Below, piece after piece: positions 43,822-53,420 of a DNA stretch of 64,000 nt. A model generated the notes under the pieces. It worked only from the letters and a program-made list of their open reading frames with translations. It was not told the DNA's origin and made no database searches. Made by a program: the position numbers and the translations under genes. The DNA lies in contig JABFRB010000001.1 in assembly GCA_013141385.1 (NCBI GenBank), forward strand, positions 1-64,000. The letters are read 5' to 3'. Each line of letters begins with the position of its first letter. The stretch's first letter is position 1. The DNA is from Bacteroidales bacterium. GTDB lineage: Bacteria > Bacteroidota > Bacteroidia > Bacteroidales > Tenuifilaceae.

Positions 43822-45993
43822 TTACATTTTTTGTTTTGGGAAAATTGGAAATTCAGCTTGAATTTTTACGCCATTACCAACAGAAGTAATAATCTCAAAT
43901 TTCCCGTTTAGTAAAATAGCCCTCTCCTTCATATTATAAAGCCCATTCCCTGATTCATAGCCCTTTGACGGATTATATCCAACACCATTATCTTCAATAT
44001 GAAGGTATAATCTTGAGATATCAGAAAATATTGAGATTACTGCTCTAGAGGCACCAGAATGCTTTACAATATTATTCAATGCTTCCTGTGCAATTCGATA
44101 TATATAGGTTTTAAGAAGTTGGTTGAACGACTCGGGGAGCACTCCTATAACCAATGAAACATTTATCCCCGAATTTGATTCTATTTCAATACAAAGATTT
44201 CGAAGAACAACAGCTAAACTAAACTCAGTTAACGCAGCGGGCATAAGATTATTCGACATCCTCCTAGTCTCTTCAATAGTGTGATTAAACATCTGCTTAA
44301 CCGATTCAATTGTTTTACGTTGATTTCCCAGCTCATCTAGGGGTATACTTTCTAACTTTAGTTTAATAGCTACAAGGGTTTGACCAAGCCCATCGTGTAA
44401 CTCCCTCGATAACCTTTGACGTTCCTGTTCCTGCCCATCAATTACCGAACGCATCTGCCTTAAACGTTCAGTATGCAGCTCCTCCTCAATAGCTTTACGA
44501 CGAGAAATATCCCTAATAACAAGCGATTCAACTTCCTGACCATGGAAAAGCACTCTATTTTTCTGTACCTCAACTGGAATTTTACGATCCGATCTTGTTT
44601 TAAGAATCGCCTCAAATGAGAAAACTTCATTTTGCTGAGCAGAAATATATGTTTCCTCATCGATAAGTAGGTAATCCTGTGGTGCTCTTTTAACCAATTC
44701 ATCCTCAGAGAATCCTGTAAGGTAACTTAACGCATGGTTTACAAGTACTGGAGTTCCTGTTTTGTGTAAAACTATACCGTCAATTGTAGCCTTATAAAAA
44801 TGGGTTAGCCTTTGTTCTCTCTCCTTTAAACTACTGGTGATATGCTTAATCTGAAGCACCATTTTATTAAAAACCTCCGTTAAAAGGCCTATCTCATCCT
44901 GGTATTTAATTGGTAAAGTTTGCTCATACCTTCCATCACCAACACTAATGGCTGCCTCCTTTAGCCTAATTAGAGGAGCTGTAATCTTTTTACTTAGTAT
45001 AAAAACGCCAATTGTAAGCGCAATAAAAACAAGAAAACTTATAAGTAGAATTCGCTTGCCTAAAATCATGATCTCTTTCATTGCCTCCACGTAATCCATT
45101 TCAGCAATAATAACCCACTTTAAATCATTGATATTTACAGGACCATAGGCACTTAGTACCTTTTGATTTCTATAATCAATAGTTTTCTTTACACCAACCT
45201 TACCTTCGTGAGCCCTTTTAACAACTTCTGAGTTACAGCTGGCTAATAGTATCGATTTTTCGATAAAACGTGATGAACTTCGAAGAAGGTTATCATGACC
45301 TACCAGATAAACTTCGCCTGTATTACCTAAGCCCTTCTCGTTGAGTTGCTCTGCCATAATACCATTTATGGCTTTATCGGAAATCTCTAGGAAGATTACT
45401 CCAAGTAAAATATTATCAGCATTATATATAGGACTTGCTATAAACGACGAATATTCAGTTAGTAGTGAACCTTTGGTTAAATCTTGAAAAATAATACCTT
45501 TACGTTCAACCGCTTTTTTGTAAAGATCTTCAAGTGAGGTACTTAATAGAGATGATGTGTAGTAGCCCGATATTTTACTGTCTGAGCCAACTTCAAATGA
45601 ATGAATTCTATTATTTGGTAAACCAAATGAAAGACTTACATATACTTTTGCATCAGCAAGATACCCAATTAGGCGTGGATCTATTATTGAATTGTCATTT
45701 TTCTGAATGTTATTAATATCATTCGTTTCATATAATTGTGAACTTAAGGATGCAATAATTCTTAATACACTATTTTGGGTTGATAAGAACTTCAAATTTC
45801 TTGCTCGTTCCCTATAGAATTCCTCAATTCGAATTTTCTTCTCCTCTTTTAATGATATAAGTTGTTGATATGTACGTTGTATAAGCGCCTCTCGGGCTGT
45901 AAAATATGAATATGCTCCAACCAGTACCACTCCTGTAAAACAGAAAATCATAGAGTAAAGAAAAAGTTTGGTTCGAAGTGAATAATACCTCAT
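43822..45993 (-). CDS. Sensor histidine kinase (Cache-HAMP-PAS-HisKA_3)
   Basis: 723 residues. A membrane helix at about 10-32 is followed by a large periplasmic Cache-like sensor (about 35-300), a second helix (ILLISFLVFIALTIGVFIL), HAMP (KKITAPLIRLKEAAISVGDG), PAS (about 400-500), the HisKA_3 dimerisation/phosphoacceptor motif LSRELHDGLGQT (His near 530) and an HATPase domain (AQEALNNIVKHSGAS, DNGVGYNP, GNGLYNMKERA). It phosphorylates the NarL-type regulator next door. The signal is unknown; Cache domains usually bind small molecules. Confidence 0.9.
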   Translation of the reverse strand: MRYYSLRTKLFLYSMIFCFTGVVLVGAYSYFTAREALIQRTYQQLISLKEEKKIRIEEFYRERARNLKFLSTQNSVLRIIASLSSQLYETNDINNIQKNDNSIIDPRLIGYLADAKVYVSLSFGLPNNRIHSFEVGSDSKISGYYTSSLLSTSLEDLYKKAVERKGIIFQDLTKGSLLTEYSSFIASPIYNADNILLGVIFLEISDKAINGIMAEQLNEKGLGNTGEVYLVGHDNLLRSSSRFIEKSILLASCNSEVVKRAHEGKVGVKKTIDYRNQKVLSAYGPVNINDLKWVIIAEMDYVEAMKEIMILGKRILLISFLVFIALTIGVFILSKKITAPLIRLKEAAISVGDGRYEQTLPIKYQDEIGLLTEVFNKMVLQIKHITSSLKEREQRLTHFYKATIDGIVLHKTGTPVLVNHALSYLTGFSEDELVKRAPQDYLLIDEETYISAQQNEVFSFEAILKTRSDRKIPVEVQKNRVLFHGQEVESLVIRDISRRKAIEEELHTERLRQMRSVIDGQEQERQRLSRELHDGLGQTLVAIKLKLESIPLDELGNQRKTIESVKQMFNHTIEETRRMSNNLMPAALTEFSLAVVLRNLCIEIESNSGINVSLVIGVLPESFNQLLKTYIYRIAQEALNNIVKHSGASRAVISIFSDISRLYLHIEDNGVGYNPSKGYESGNGLYNMKERAILLNGKFEIITSVGNGVKIQAEFPIFPKQKM

Positions 45994-46020
45994 TTTATTC
46001 TATCTAATTAAAATTACTCC

Positions 46021-46028
46021 CAAATATA
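46021..46028 (-). promoter_or_regulatory. Putative -7 box of the kinase operon
   Basis: TATATTTG on the minus strand, 28 bases before the kinase ATG, matching the Bacteroidota -7 consensus TAnnTTTG. No convincing -33 TTG at the usual distance. Confidence 0.4.
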
Positions 46029-46476
46029 GTTGCAATTTCTTCAAAGCCTAGTGATTTTAAAACGCTGAATTTACTAATTTCAAGAATATCTACATTACCT
46101 GATTGGTAATATAATTTAACATGAGTTTGATTTAAGAAACATGATAATATGTTTATTTACATTGATATATAAATATTTAGTTTGGTGATGGAAGGTTGGA
46201 ATAATGGAATAGTGAAATTTCTTGTAACTTTTTTCTTCCAAAATTGGCTTCGCCGAGTTCCGCTTTGCTCCAGTTCCATTTTTCCATCATTCCAATTAAA
46301 CTTTATGTGTATAATATTGATTAATATGTAATTAAATAACTTCTTATATCGAACTCACGTTAATTTACCTAAAACTGACTAATTTATCTGATAGTTTGAA
46401 CTTTGATTGTAGGTTTTGTTTTTTAATAAATCCAAACAAATTAAAGAATATTAGCCTATAGTCCTTATTATTGTTC

Positions 46477-46484
46477 TACTTTTG
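46477..46484 (+). promoter_or_regulatory. Putative -7 box for protease gene
   Basis: TACTTTTG matches TAnnTTTG, 21 bases upstream of the ATG at 46505. The -33 region is not clear. Confidence 0.4.
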
Positions 46485-46504
46485 AGCCACATAATTTAAA
46501 TGTA

Positions 46505-46933
46505 ATGATTGTCAAAATTCCCTTTCAAATAATTGAGCTCGAAAGCCAAAGCTATCATATTGTAGTTGATGGTAAGGTTGATGGTATTAAACTAGCATTT
46601 ATAATCGATACGGGAGCATCGAGAACAATTATAGATAAATGCTATGCTGAAAAGTTAGAAAAATTACCCTTTGGAACAGAAACCCCGATGGCAACAGGAT
46701 TATCTGCAGAGCAAATCCCTGTTGAATTATACAATATTTCTTTATTAAAACTTAAGGATGTTCCGTTTAAAGACGTACAAGTGTTAACTGCTGACCTTAA
46801 CCCAATTAACGAAGTTTATTCAAAAATTACAGGAAAGAAAATAGGAGGGTTGATAGGCTGTGATTTTTTAATGAAAAATATTAAAACCATTGATTTTAAA
46901 GGGAAATGCTTAAAAGTATCGAAAGAAAAGTAA
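46505..46933 (+). CDS. Retropepsin-like aspartic protease family protein
   Basis: 142 residues. The catalytic triad motif DTGAS is at residues 35-39 (AFIIDTGASRTIID), with the downstream hydrophobic-Gly motif GGLIGCDFL. This is a single-domain clan AA protease that would act as a dimer. There is no signal peptide, so it is probably cytosolic. It is transcribed alone from its own promoter. The substrate is unknown. Confidence 0.8.
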   Translation: MIVKIPFQIIELESQSYHIVVDGKVDGIKLAFIIDTGASRTIIDKCYAEKLEKLPFGTETPMATGLSAEQIPVELYNISLLKLKDVPFKDVQVLTADLNPINEVYSKITGKKIGGLIGCDFLMKNIKTIDFKGKCLKVSKEK

Positions 46934-47054
46934 TCCAGTATACAATTATGATTCAATCAATTACTTAATACCATTCGCTCTGAAAAATTAATATTTATAG
47001 TAAATGAGTATTTATCCATGTATAACCTATTGTATCATATCTCAAAAAAAGTAA

Positions 47055-47062
47055 TATATTTG
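47055..47062 (+). promoter_or_regulatory. Putative -7 box of secDF promoter
   Basis: TATATTTG matches TAnnTTTG, with TTG 22 bases upstream. Predicted start of transcription is about 45 bases before the secDF ATG. Confidence 0.5.
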
Positions 47063-47115
47063 CCCGATAATTTTTGGAAATAAGAAAATATTCAATTCAT
47101 TAATACTGAGAACAA

Positions 47116-50100
47116 ATGCGGAATAAAGGTGCGATAAAATTTATTGCTATTGCATTAGCGCTGGTATGCGTGTACCAGTTATCATTTACTTATGTAACTA
47201 AACAGGTAGAAAAGAAAGCTAAAGCGTACGCTAAAGGTGATTCAAAAAAAGAATTTCACTTCTTAGATTCTATATCAACCGAAACTGTTTACAATTTCCT
47301 TTGGGTGCGTAAATATACCTACAAAGAATGTAAAGAGCGAGAGATTAATCTTGGTTTGGATCTTAAAGGAGGTATGGAGGTAACTCTTGAGGTATCTGTT
47401 GTTGACCTAATCAAATCATTAGCAAATAATAGTACGGACCCCTCTTTTTTAAAGGCTATTGAAATGGCTCAAACAATGGATGCAAGCATCGATTTCATTA
47501 CCCGTTTTGGTGATGCATTCGAAAAGATTGCTCCCAATGCCCGTCTGGCAGCTATATTCAATACTGTTGAACTCCGCGATAGAATTTCGTTCAACTCAAC
47601 GAATAAAGATGTTTTAACTATTATTCGTAAAGAAGCTGACGGTGCTATTAAAAACTCATTTAACATTATTAGTACACGTATTGATAAATTTGGTGTTGCT
47701 CAAGCTAATATCCAACAACTTCAAACATCTGGAAGAATTCTTGTTCAGTTACCAGGTGTAAAAGAACCCGAACGTGTAAGAAAACTCTTACAGGGAACAG
47801 CCAACTTAGAGTTTTGGGAAACATATGAAAACTCTGAAATATACCCATTCTTGAATGCTGCAAATGCTAAAATTAAAGAATTACAGGATGCAGAAAACAG
47901 CTTGAAAGAGGCAGAAAAAAGCACCTTAAAAACCACGACTCAGGAGTCAAATAGTAAGAAAGAATCAACCGAAAAAGGTGAAGATCTTGTTAAAATGCTC
48001 AAGGAAAAAGAGGCAAAAGATACAACTTCACTTGCACAAAATGATATAGCAAAGAATTTTCCATTGTTCTCTATTTTACGTCCAAATGTTGATGAAAGAA
48101 CAGGTCAACCTCATGTAAGTAATCTAATTGGGCATTCTCATTCCAAGGATACTGCAAAAGTAAACGAATACTTAAAATTAGCTCAGGTTAAGAGTTTAAT
48201 GCCTCGTGATTTGAAGTTATTATGGGGAGTTAAAGCAATTGATAAAAAAGAGACCATTTTTGCATTATGGGCAATTAAGGTAACAAATAGAAATGGCAAA
48301 GCACCTCTTGATGGTGGTGTTATTACTGATGCTCGTGATGAGATTGCCGATAAAAAAGGTGCCTCAGAAGTTAGTATGTCAATGAATGCTGAAGGATCAA
48401 GAATTTGGGCACGTTTAACTGGCGACAACGTTGGTAGATGTATTGCAATTGTTCTTGACAATTATGTTTATTCGAGCCCTACGGTTAATGGTGAAATTAA
48501 AGGAGGTCGTTCTTCAATTTCTGGAAGTTTTACCATTAATGAAGCAAAAGACTTAGCAAATGTTTTAAAATCTGGTAAACTACCTGCACCTGCCAAAATT
48601 ATTCAAGAAGAGGTTGTTGGTCCATCTTTAGGTAAAGAAGCTATTAATGCTGGTTTACTATCGTTCCTATTCGCATTTATCGGAGTACTATTGTACATGT
48701 CGCTTTACTATGGTAGAGCAGGAAACGTTGCAAACGTTGCTCTAATTACCAACGTATTTTTCACATTTGGGGTTATGGCATCATTAGGAGCAGTTCTTAC
48801 ACTACCTGGTATTGCAGGTATGGTTCTAACCTTTGCCATGGCGGTTGATGGTAACATCATTATCTATGAACGTATGCGGGAGGAGACTCGTGCAGCTAAA
48901 GGCGACCAATTGGTTATTAAGGATGGTTTTCAGCATGCCCTCTCTGCCATTATCGATGGTCACGTAACTACTATTCTAACAGCGGTTGTACTTTACATTT
49001 TTGGTTCTGGTCCAGTTCAAGGTTTTGCAACTACTCTTATCATTGGACTTCTTCTATCCCTATTCACTTCAATCCTAATATCTCGATTGGTATTTGAATG
49101 GATTCAAAAGCATAACTGGCATATTAGTACAGGTAATAAATACACCATTAACGCTTTCACTAAGGTTAATATCAACTTTATTAAACTTAGGAAAATTGCA
49201 TATGTAATATCTATTGCTGTTGTTACGGTTGGTGTTATTTCGCTTTTCGTAAGAGGAATGAGTAAAGGTATCGACTTCACAGGTGGAAGAACATACGTAG
49301 TTCGATTCGATCAGCCGGTAAATACTCAGGATATAAGAATTTCTCTTGAGAATGTGATGGATGGGGATGCACCTGAAGTTAAAACATTTGGACCCGAAAC
49401 ACAAGTTAAGATAACCACTAAGTATCTTATCAAGGATAATTCAACCAAAACAGATTCTCTTGTTGAGCAAAAACTCTTTGCTGGGGTTAAGTCTTTTTTC
49501 AAAACACCTATTTCCTACAATGAATTTTCAGCTCATGAGAACAGCAATCAGATTGGAAAAATGAGTTCTCAGAAAGTAGGACCAACTGTTGCTAAGGAGA
49601 TGATTTATAAAGCATTTATGGCTGTTTTCTTTGGACTAATTATCATATTCATTTATATAACCATACGATTTAAGAATTGGCAGTTTGGTTTAGGGGGTGT
49701 TGTTTCTCTTTTCCATGATACAATGATTATTATTACAGCATTTACTTTGTTTCATGGAATTTTGCCTTTTAGTCTTGAGGTTGACCAATCTTTTATCGCT
49801 GCAATTCTAACTATTATTGGTTACTCAATTATGGATACAGTTATTATCTTCGACAGAATTAGAGAGTACAGAACACTACACCCAAAATGGTCGCTAGGTG
49901 ATAATATTAATGCGGCTATTAATAGTACACTTGGACGAACAATTAATACTTCAGGTATTACCTTTGTAGTACTATTAATAATATTCATTTTTGGTGGTGA
50001 AGTATTAAGAGGTTTTATTTTTGCACTATTAATTGGAGTATCAATTGGTACCTTCTCATCAGTATTTGTCGCTACTCCTGTTGCTTATGATATTATTCAG

Positions 50101-50142
50101 TGGCAAGAAAGAAAAAAAGAAAAGAATGCTCTAAAAAAATAG
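47116..50142 (+). CDS. secDF: Fused protein translocase subunit SecDF
   Basis: 1008 residues joining SecD and SecF, as usual in Bacteroidota. The SecD half carries the GLDLKGGMEVTLEV motif, the P1 periplasmic domain and a family-typical charged insertion (about 255-310, rich in K/E/S/T). SecD-type helices include GVLLYMSLYYGRAG, and the loop AMAVDGNIIIYERMREE is present. The SecF half starts near residue 690 with SKGIDFTGGRTYVVRF and has SIMDTVIIFDRIREYR and the final GGEVLRGFIFALLIG helices. It uses proton motive force to complete Sec translocation. A strong terminator follows at 50161-50197. Confidence 0.95.
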   Translation: MRNKGAIKFIAIALALVCVYQLSFTYVTKQVEKKAKAYAKGDSKKEFHFLDSISTETVYNFLWVRKYTYKECKEREINLGLDLKGGMEVTLEVSVVDLIKSLANNSTDPSFLKAIEMAQTMDASIDFITRFGDAFEKIAPNARLAAIFNTVELRDRISFNSTNKDVLTIIRKEADGAIKNSFNIISTRIDKFGVAQANIQQLQTSGRILVQLPGVKEPERVRKLLQGTANLEFWETYENSEIYPFLNAANAKIKELQDAENSLKEAEKSTLKTTTQESNSKKESTEKGEDLVKMLKEKEAKDTTSLAQNDIAKNFPLFSILRPNVDERTGQPHVSNLIGHSHSKDTAKVNEYLKLAQVKSLMPRDLKLLWGVKAIDKKETIFALWAIKVTNRNGKAPLDGGVITDARDEIADKKGASEVSMSMNAEGSRIWARLTGDNVGRCIAIVLDNYVYSSPTVNGEIKGGRSSISGSFTINEAKDLANVLKSGKLPAPAKIIQEEVVGPSLGKEAINAGLLSFLFAFIGVLLYMSLYYGRAGNVANVALITNVFFTFGVMASLGAVLTLPGIAGMVLTFAMAVDGNIIIYERMREETRAAKGDQLVIKDGFQHALSAIIDGHVTTILTAVVLYIFGSGPVQGFATTLIIGLLLSLFTSILISRLVFEWIQKHNWHISTGNKYTINAFTKVNINFIKLRKIAYVISIAVVTVGVISLFVRGMSKGIDFTGGRTYVVRFDQPVNTQDIRISLENVMDGDAPEVKTFGPETQVKITTKYLIKDNSTKTDSLVEQKLFAGVKSFFKTPISYNEFSAHENSNQIGKMSSQKVGPTVAKEMIYKAFMAVFFGLIIIFIYITIRFKNWQFGLGGVVSLFHDTMIIITAFTLFHGILPFSLEVDQSFIAAILTIIGYSIMDTVIIFDRIREYRTLHPKWSLGDNINAAINSTLGRTINTSGITFVVLLIIFIFGGEVLRGFIFALLIGVSIGTFSSVFVATPVAYDIIQWQERKKEKNALKK

Positions 50143-50160
50143 AAAGCACTAATAATTTTG

Positions 50161-50197
50161 AAAAAACCTGTCTTATAAGTAAAGACAGGTTTTTTTG
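50161..50197 (+). terminator. Rho-independent terminator after secDF
   Basis: AAAAACCTGTCTT loop AAGACAGGTTTTTT, a 13-bp stem ending in T, 19 bases after the secDF stop. Confidence 0.9.
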
Positions 50198-50245
50198 TTT
50201 TTGCTTTGAAATAGTTTTTAGATTTGTAGATAAATAAAATCGAGA

Positions 50246-50536
50246 ATGATTTACCATAACCTTCTATTTATAAGCATGTCCGAAATACTATTTATAGCAT
50301 TCGTGGCATTTTTACTCTTTGGCACAAAGAAAATACCAGAGGTTGCCAGAGGTTTAGGCAAAGGTTATCAGGAATTCCAGAAAGCTGCCGATCAAATTAA
50401 GGAAGAGATTAACAAAGTCACTAATGATATTAAAGAAGAGACAAATAAGGTAAAAGATGAGGTAAATAAGGTATCAGATGATATCAAAAGTGATATTAAC
50501 GATGATTCAAAAAACTCATCGACTAGAGTGGGATAG
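50246..50536 (+). CDS. tatA: Twin-arginine translocase TatA/E family protein
   Basis: 96 residues from the ATG at 50246; a second ATG at 50276 would give 86. One N-terminal helix (EILFIAFVAFLLFG) is followed by the hinge and amphipathic helix KKIPEVARGLGKGYQEFQKA, then a coiled, charged tail with repeated EEINKV/EETNKV/DEVNKV units. It forms the Tat pore with TatC, which is not in the window. The conserved Glu near the start of the helix favours a start close to 50276 or slightly upstream; both are possible. Confidence 0.85.
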   Translation: MIYHNLLFISMSEILFIAFVAFLLFGTKKIPEVARGLGKGYQEFQKAADQIKEEINKVTNDIKEETNKVKDEVNKVSDDIKSDINDDSKNSSTRVG

Positions 50537-50669
50537 TTAGCTGAATATCTGTCATGATTCATGTGTTGTCTCTTATTCTCATTGTTCGACCTGTTCATTT
50601 AAAAATCAAAAACCTTTTCTATTTTCATTTCTTTAAGGATAAACTTTTGATTATAATATTATTAGATAA

Positions 50670-50701
50670 TTGCTGAATTAATGAAATAAAGTGTACCTTT
50701 G
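50670..50701 (+). promoter_or_regulatory. Putative promoter of pseudouridine synthase gene
   Basis: TTG (50670-50672), 21 bases, then TACCTTTG (50694-50701): a good match to the Bacteroidota promoter TTG-N19-21-TAnnTTTG. 70 bases upstream of the ATG. Confidence 0.65.
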
Positions 50702-50771
50702 CCAACTATTTTTAATTTCGTTTTTTGAATAAGCTGCTAAAATTCACATAAATAGCAGGCAAAATTGTAAT

Positions 50772-52313
50772 ATGGACAAAGAAAAGAACAAAAAAATCGT
50801 AGTTAAACGCGAGATGCGCACCAACTCCGAGAATGAACCCAGCAGGGTTTACCGACCACGAACCTTAAAGGCTCGCCCTGTATCAGATTCAGATGACAAC
50901 TCTGAAAACAGCAGGCAAACAGATGAGCAAGAGTCAATCACTCGCAAACCAGAACAATCTAAGGAAGGATTTTCAGAAGAACGACCATCAAAAAGGGATG
51001 AGTTTATCCCAGTAGATTCTCGTGAAAAAAAGAAAGTTTATAAGAAACCCGAAGATTCTTCCTCCGAAAGAAAATCTACTTACAAACCACGAACAGGTGG
51101 TTTTAAAAAGAGCGATGAGGAATTTTCAAATGATATAGAATTTAGTAACGAAACAACTTCAATAGCTAAAGAAAGCGAAATAACCCCCAAAAAAGTTCTT
51201 CGTATCCAGAAACCAGAAGAGAGATCTTTTCGAAAAAAAGATGATAGATTCGATTCTGATAAAAGAGATACTCGAAGTACATCAAGAAATACCGAAGGAA
51301 AATCAACCGGATATCGTTCTAGCCGAATAGATAAATCAAATGATAGACCTAGAGAGTCAAAAGAGGAGCGAGAAGAGAGATTTAGAAGACAACGTACAGA
51401 AGGCGATATTAAACCCAGATTTAACGATAGGACAGGGGATTCCAAAAAACCTTACGGTTCAAGATCCGAAACACCTAAAAAGCAACAACTTCGTTTATAT
51501 ATTCCTGAAAAGAGGGAGAAAATATTCATTGATAAACCTATTCCAAAACCAAAAAGGGAGTACGATGATAAGCCATTCCTTGAGGTTGATAGCGATGGTC
51601 TAATTCGCTTAAACAAATTCATAGCTAACACTGGCCTTTGCAGTAGACGTGAGGCTGATGACTTTATAGAAAATGGGATGATTACCATCAATGGTGAGGT
51701 AATTACTCAACTCGGCACTAAAGTAGATCCAAATTCAGAGATTTGCTTTAAAGGGAAAAAACTTGAAACAGAGCATAAAGTATATATCCTACTGAATAAG
51801 CCAAAGGATTATATTACAACCGTTGAAGATCCAAATGCAAAAAGAACCGTAATGGAGCTTATTGAAGGTGCATGTACCGAAAGGGTTTACCCAGTTGGTC
51901 GCCTCGATAGGAATAGTACAGGGCTACTTTTACTCACCAACGATGGTGAAATGACCAAAAGGTTAACTCATCCTAGTTTTCAAAAGAAAAAAATCTACCA
52001 TGTAGGACTCGATCGTGTTTTGGTTCGTGAGGATATGGAAAAAATATTATCAGGAGTCGAAATTGAAGGTGAACTTATTAAGGCTGATGCAGTTGAATAT
52101 ACTGAAGAATCTGATGGCTCTGAAGTTGGAATAGAGATACATACCGGGCAAAATCGGGTAGTAAGAAATATGTTCGATGTTCTAGGATACAAAGTATCAA
52201 GGTTAGACAGGGTTTACTTTGCTGGGCTAACAAAGAAAAATCTCCCTCGTGGTAGCTGGAGATTTCTTACTCAGAAAGAGATCAACATGCTTAAAATGAA
52301 TAGATTTGATTAG
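50772..52313 (+). CDS. rluB: RluB/RsuA-family pseudouridine synthase with long disordered N-terminus
   Basis: 513 residues. The first about 260 are low-complexity and charged (K/R/E/S/D-rich), presumably disordered and RNA-binding; such extensions are common in this family in Bacteroidota. An S4 RNA-binding domain follows (about 277-335, IRLNKFIANTGLCSRREADD), then the catalytic domain with PVGRLDRNSTGLLLLTNDGE, whose Asp near 377 is the catalytic residue. It should modify a uridine in 23S or 16S rRNA; RluB is favoured by overall sequence but not certain. Confidence 0.85.
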   Translation: MDKEKNKKIVVKREMRTNSENEPSRVYRPRTLKARPVSDSDDNSENSRQTDEQESITRKPEQSKEGFSEERPSKRDEFIPVDSREKKKVYKKPEDSSSERKSTYKPRTGGFKKSDEEFSNDIEFSNETTSIAKESEITPKKVLRIQKPEERSFRKKDDRFDSDKRDTRSTSRNTEGKSTGYRSSRIDKSNDRPRESKEEREERFRRQRTEGDIKPRFNDRTGDSKKPYGSRSETPKKQQLRLYIPEKREKIFIDKPIPKPKREYDDKPFLEVDSDGLIRLNKFIANTGLCSRREADDFIENGMITINGEVITQLGTKVDPNSEICFKGKKLETEHKVYILLNKPKDYITTVEDPNAKRTVMELIEGACTERVYPVGRLDRNSTGLLLLTNDGEMTKRLTHPSFQKKKIYHVGLDRVLVREDMEKILSGVEIEGELIKADAVEYTEESDGSEVGIEIHTGQNRVVRNMFDVLGYKVSRLDRVYFAGLTKKNLPRGSWRFLTQKEINMLKMNRFD

Positions 52314-52382
52314 TATTATCTATTATAACATGCTGATAACTACTCTTATTATTTTTATAGATCACATTTGATACTTTGCAAG

Positions 52383-53264
52383 ATGTCACATAAATCGGGT
52401 TTTGTAAATATTATCGGAAATCCAAATGTTGGTAAATCAACCCTTATGAATGCTTTGGTTGGTGAAAAAATATCTATTATCACTAAAAAAGCACAAACAA
52501 CCCGTCATCGGATAATGGGAATTGTTAATGGGGAAGATTTTCAGATTGTGTACTCAGATACTCCAGGTGTTCTTAAACCTGCATATAAACTGCAGGAGTC
52601 AATGATGCGATTTGTTGAATCAGCACTTGAGGATGCGGATGTTATTTTATACATCACCGATACCTTTGAGACTCCCAATAAAAATCAGGAATTCCTCGAT
52701 AAAATTCAAAAATTAGGAACTCCTATTATACTCGTAATCAATAAAGTTGATTTAACCACCCAAGAAAAAGTTACCGAACTTGTTGATATATGGGGTAAGA
52801 TGCTGCCAAGCGCAAGGATTTTGCCAGTTTCAGCATTGCATGGATTTAACACTGAAGGGTTAATCACTATTATAAAAGAGATTCTCCCAGAAGGACCTGA
52901 ATACTTTTCCAAGGAAACCCTAACCGATAGAACCATGAGGTTTTTTGCCTCAGAGATTATAAGGGAAAAGATTTTACTCCATTACCAAAAAGAGATTCCC
53001 TATTCCGTTGAGGTTGAAATTGAAGAGTATAAGGAGGGAACAAAACTTGATAGCATAAGAGCGATCATTTATGTTAGCCGCGAATCGCAAAAGGCCATTG
53101 TTATTGGACATCAGGGGAAAATGTTAAAACGAGTTGGAATCGAAGCTCGTTTAGACCTTGAGAAGTTTTTGGAGAAAAAGGTTTTTCTTGAACTATTTGT
53201 TAAGGTTGACCCCGAGTGGCGCGATAACGATAATAAGCTAAAGCGATTTGGGTACATTCAGTAA
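52383..53264 (+). CDS. era: GTPase Era
   Basis: 293 residues from the ATG at 52383 (a frame five codons longer exists from 52368). G1 GNPNVGKST, G3 DTPGVLKPAYKLQE, G4 NKVD, and a C-terminal KH domain (EYKEGTKLDSIRAIIYVSRE, then VIGHQGKMLKRVGIEARLDL). It binds 16S rRNA and the 30S subunit during ribosome assembly. It is transcribed in the same direction as rluB and der. Confidence 0.95.
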   Translation: MSHKSGFVNIIGNPNVGKSTLMNALVGEKISIITKKAQTTRHRIMGIVNGEDFQIVYSDTPGVLKPAYKLQESMMRFVESALEDADVILYITDTFETPNKNQEFLDKIQKLGTPIILVINKVDLTTQEKVTELVDIWGKMLPSARILPVSALHGFNTEGLITIIKEILPEGPEYFSKETLTDRTMRFFASEIIREKILLHYQKEIPYSVEVEIEEYKEGTKLDSIRAIIYVSRESQKAIVIGHQGKMLKRVGIEARLDLEKFLEKKVFLELFVKVDPEWRDNDNKLKRFGYIQ

Positions 53265-53420
53265 AAAGTGCAGAGTGCCTAGAGTTTGGAGTACTTAGAG
53301 TTAGCACTTAAGAGTTAAAATAATGGAGATGTGGAGTGGCGGAGTACTGCAAAACAGCATTATGGCAACACAATCTAATAATAAAAGTATACGTTTTCAT
53401 CCCTCAAACAAATTCAATCC
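53265..53420. other. Spacer with degenerate repeat
   Basis: It contains AGTGCAGAGTGCCTAGAGTT and GTGGAGTGGCGGAGTACTG followed by GCAAAACAGCATTATGGCAA, the same junk-repeat type as in 32200-32380. No gene. Confidence 0.5.

Larger units (their letters stand above)
45994..46504. other. Divergent intergenic region with inverted repeat
   Basis: No gene. It has a TAnnTTTG-type box for the kinase operon (46021-46028, minus strand) and one for the protease gene (46477-46484). An inverted repeat TTGGAATAATGGAA (46197-46210) / TTCCATCATTCCAA (46282-46295) encloses a GGCTTCGCCGAG...CTTTGCTCC stretch. Confidence 0.55.
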
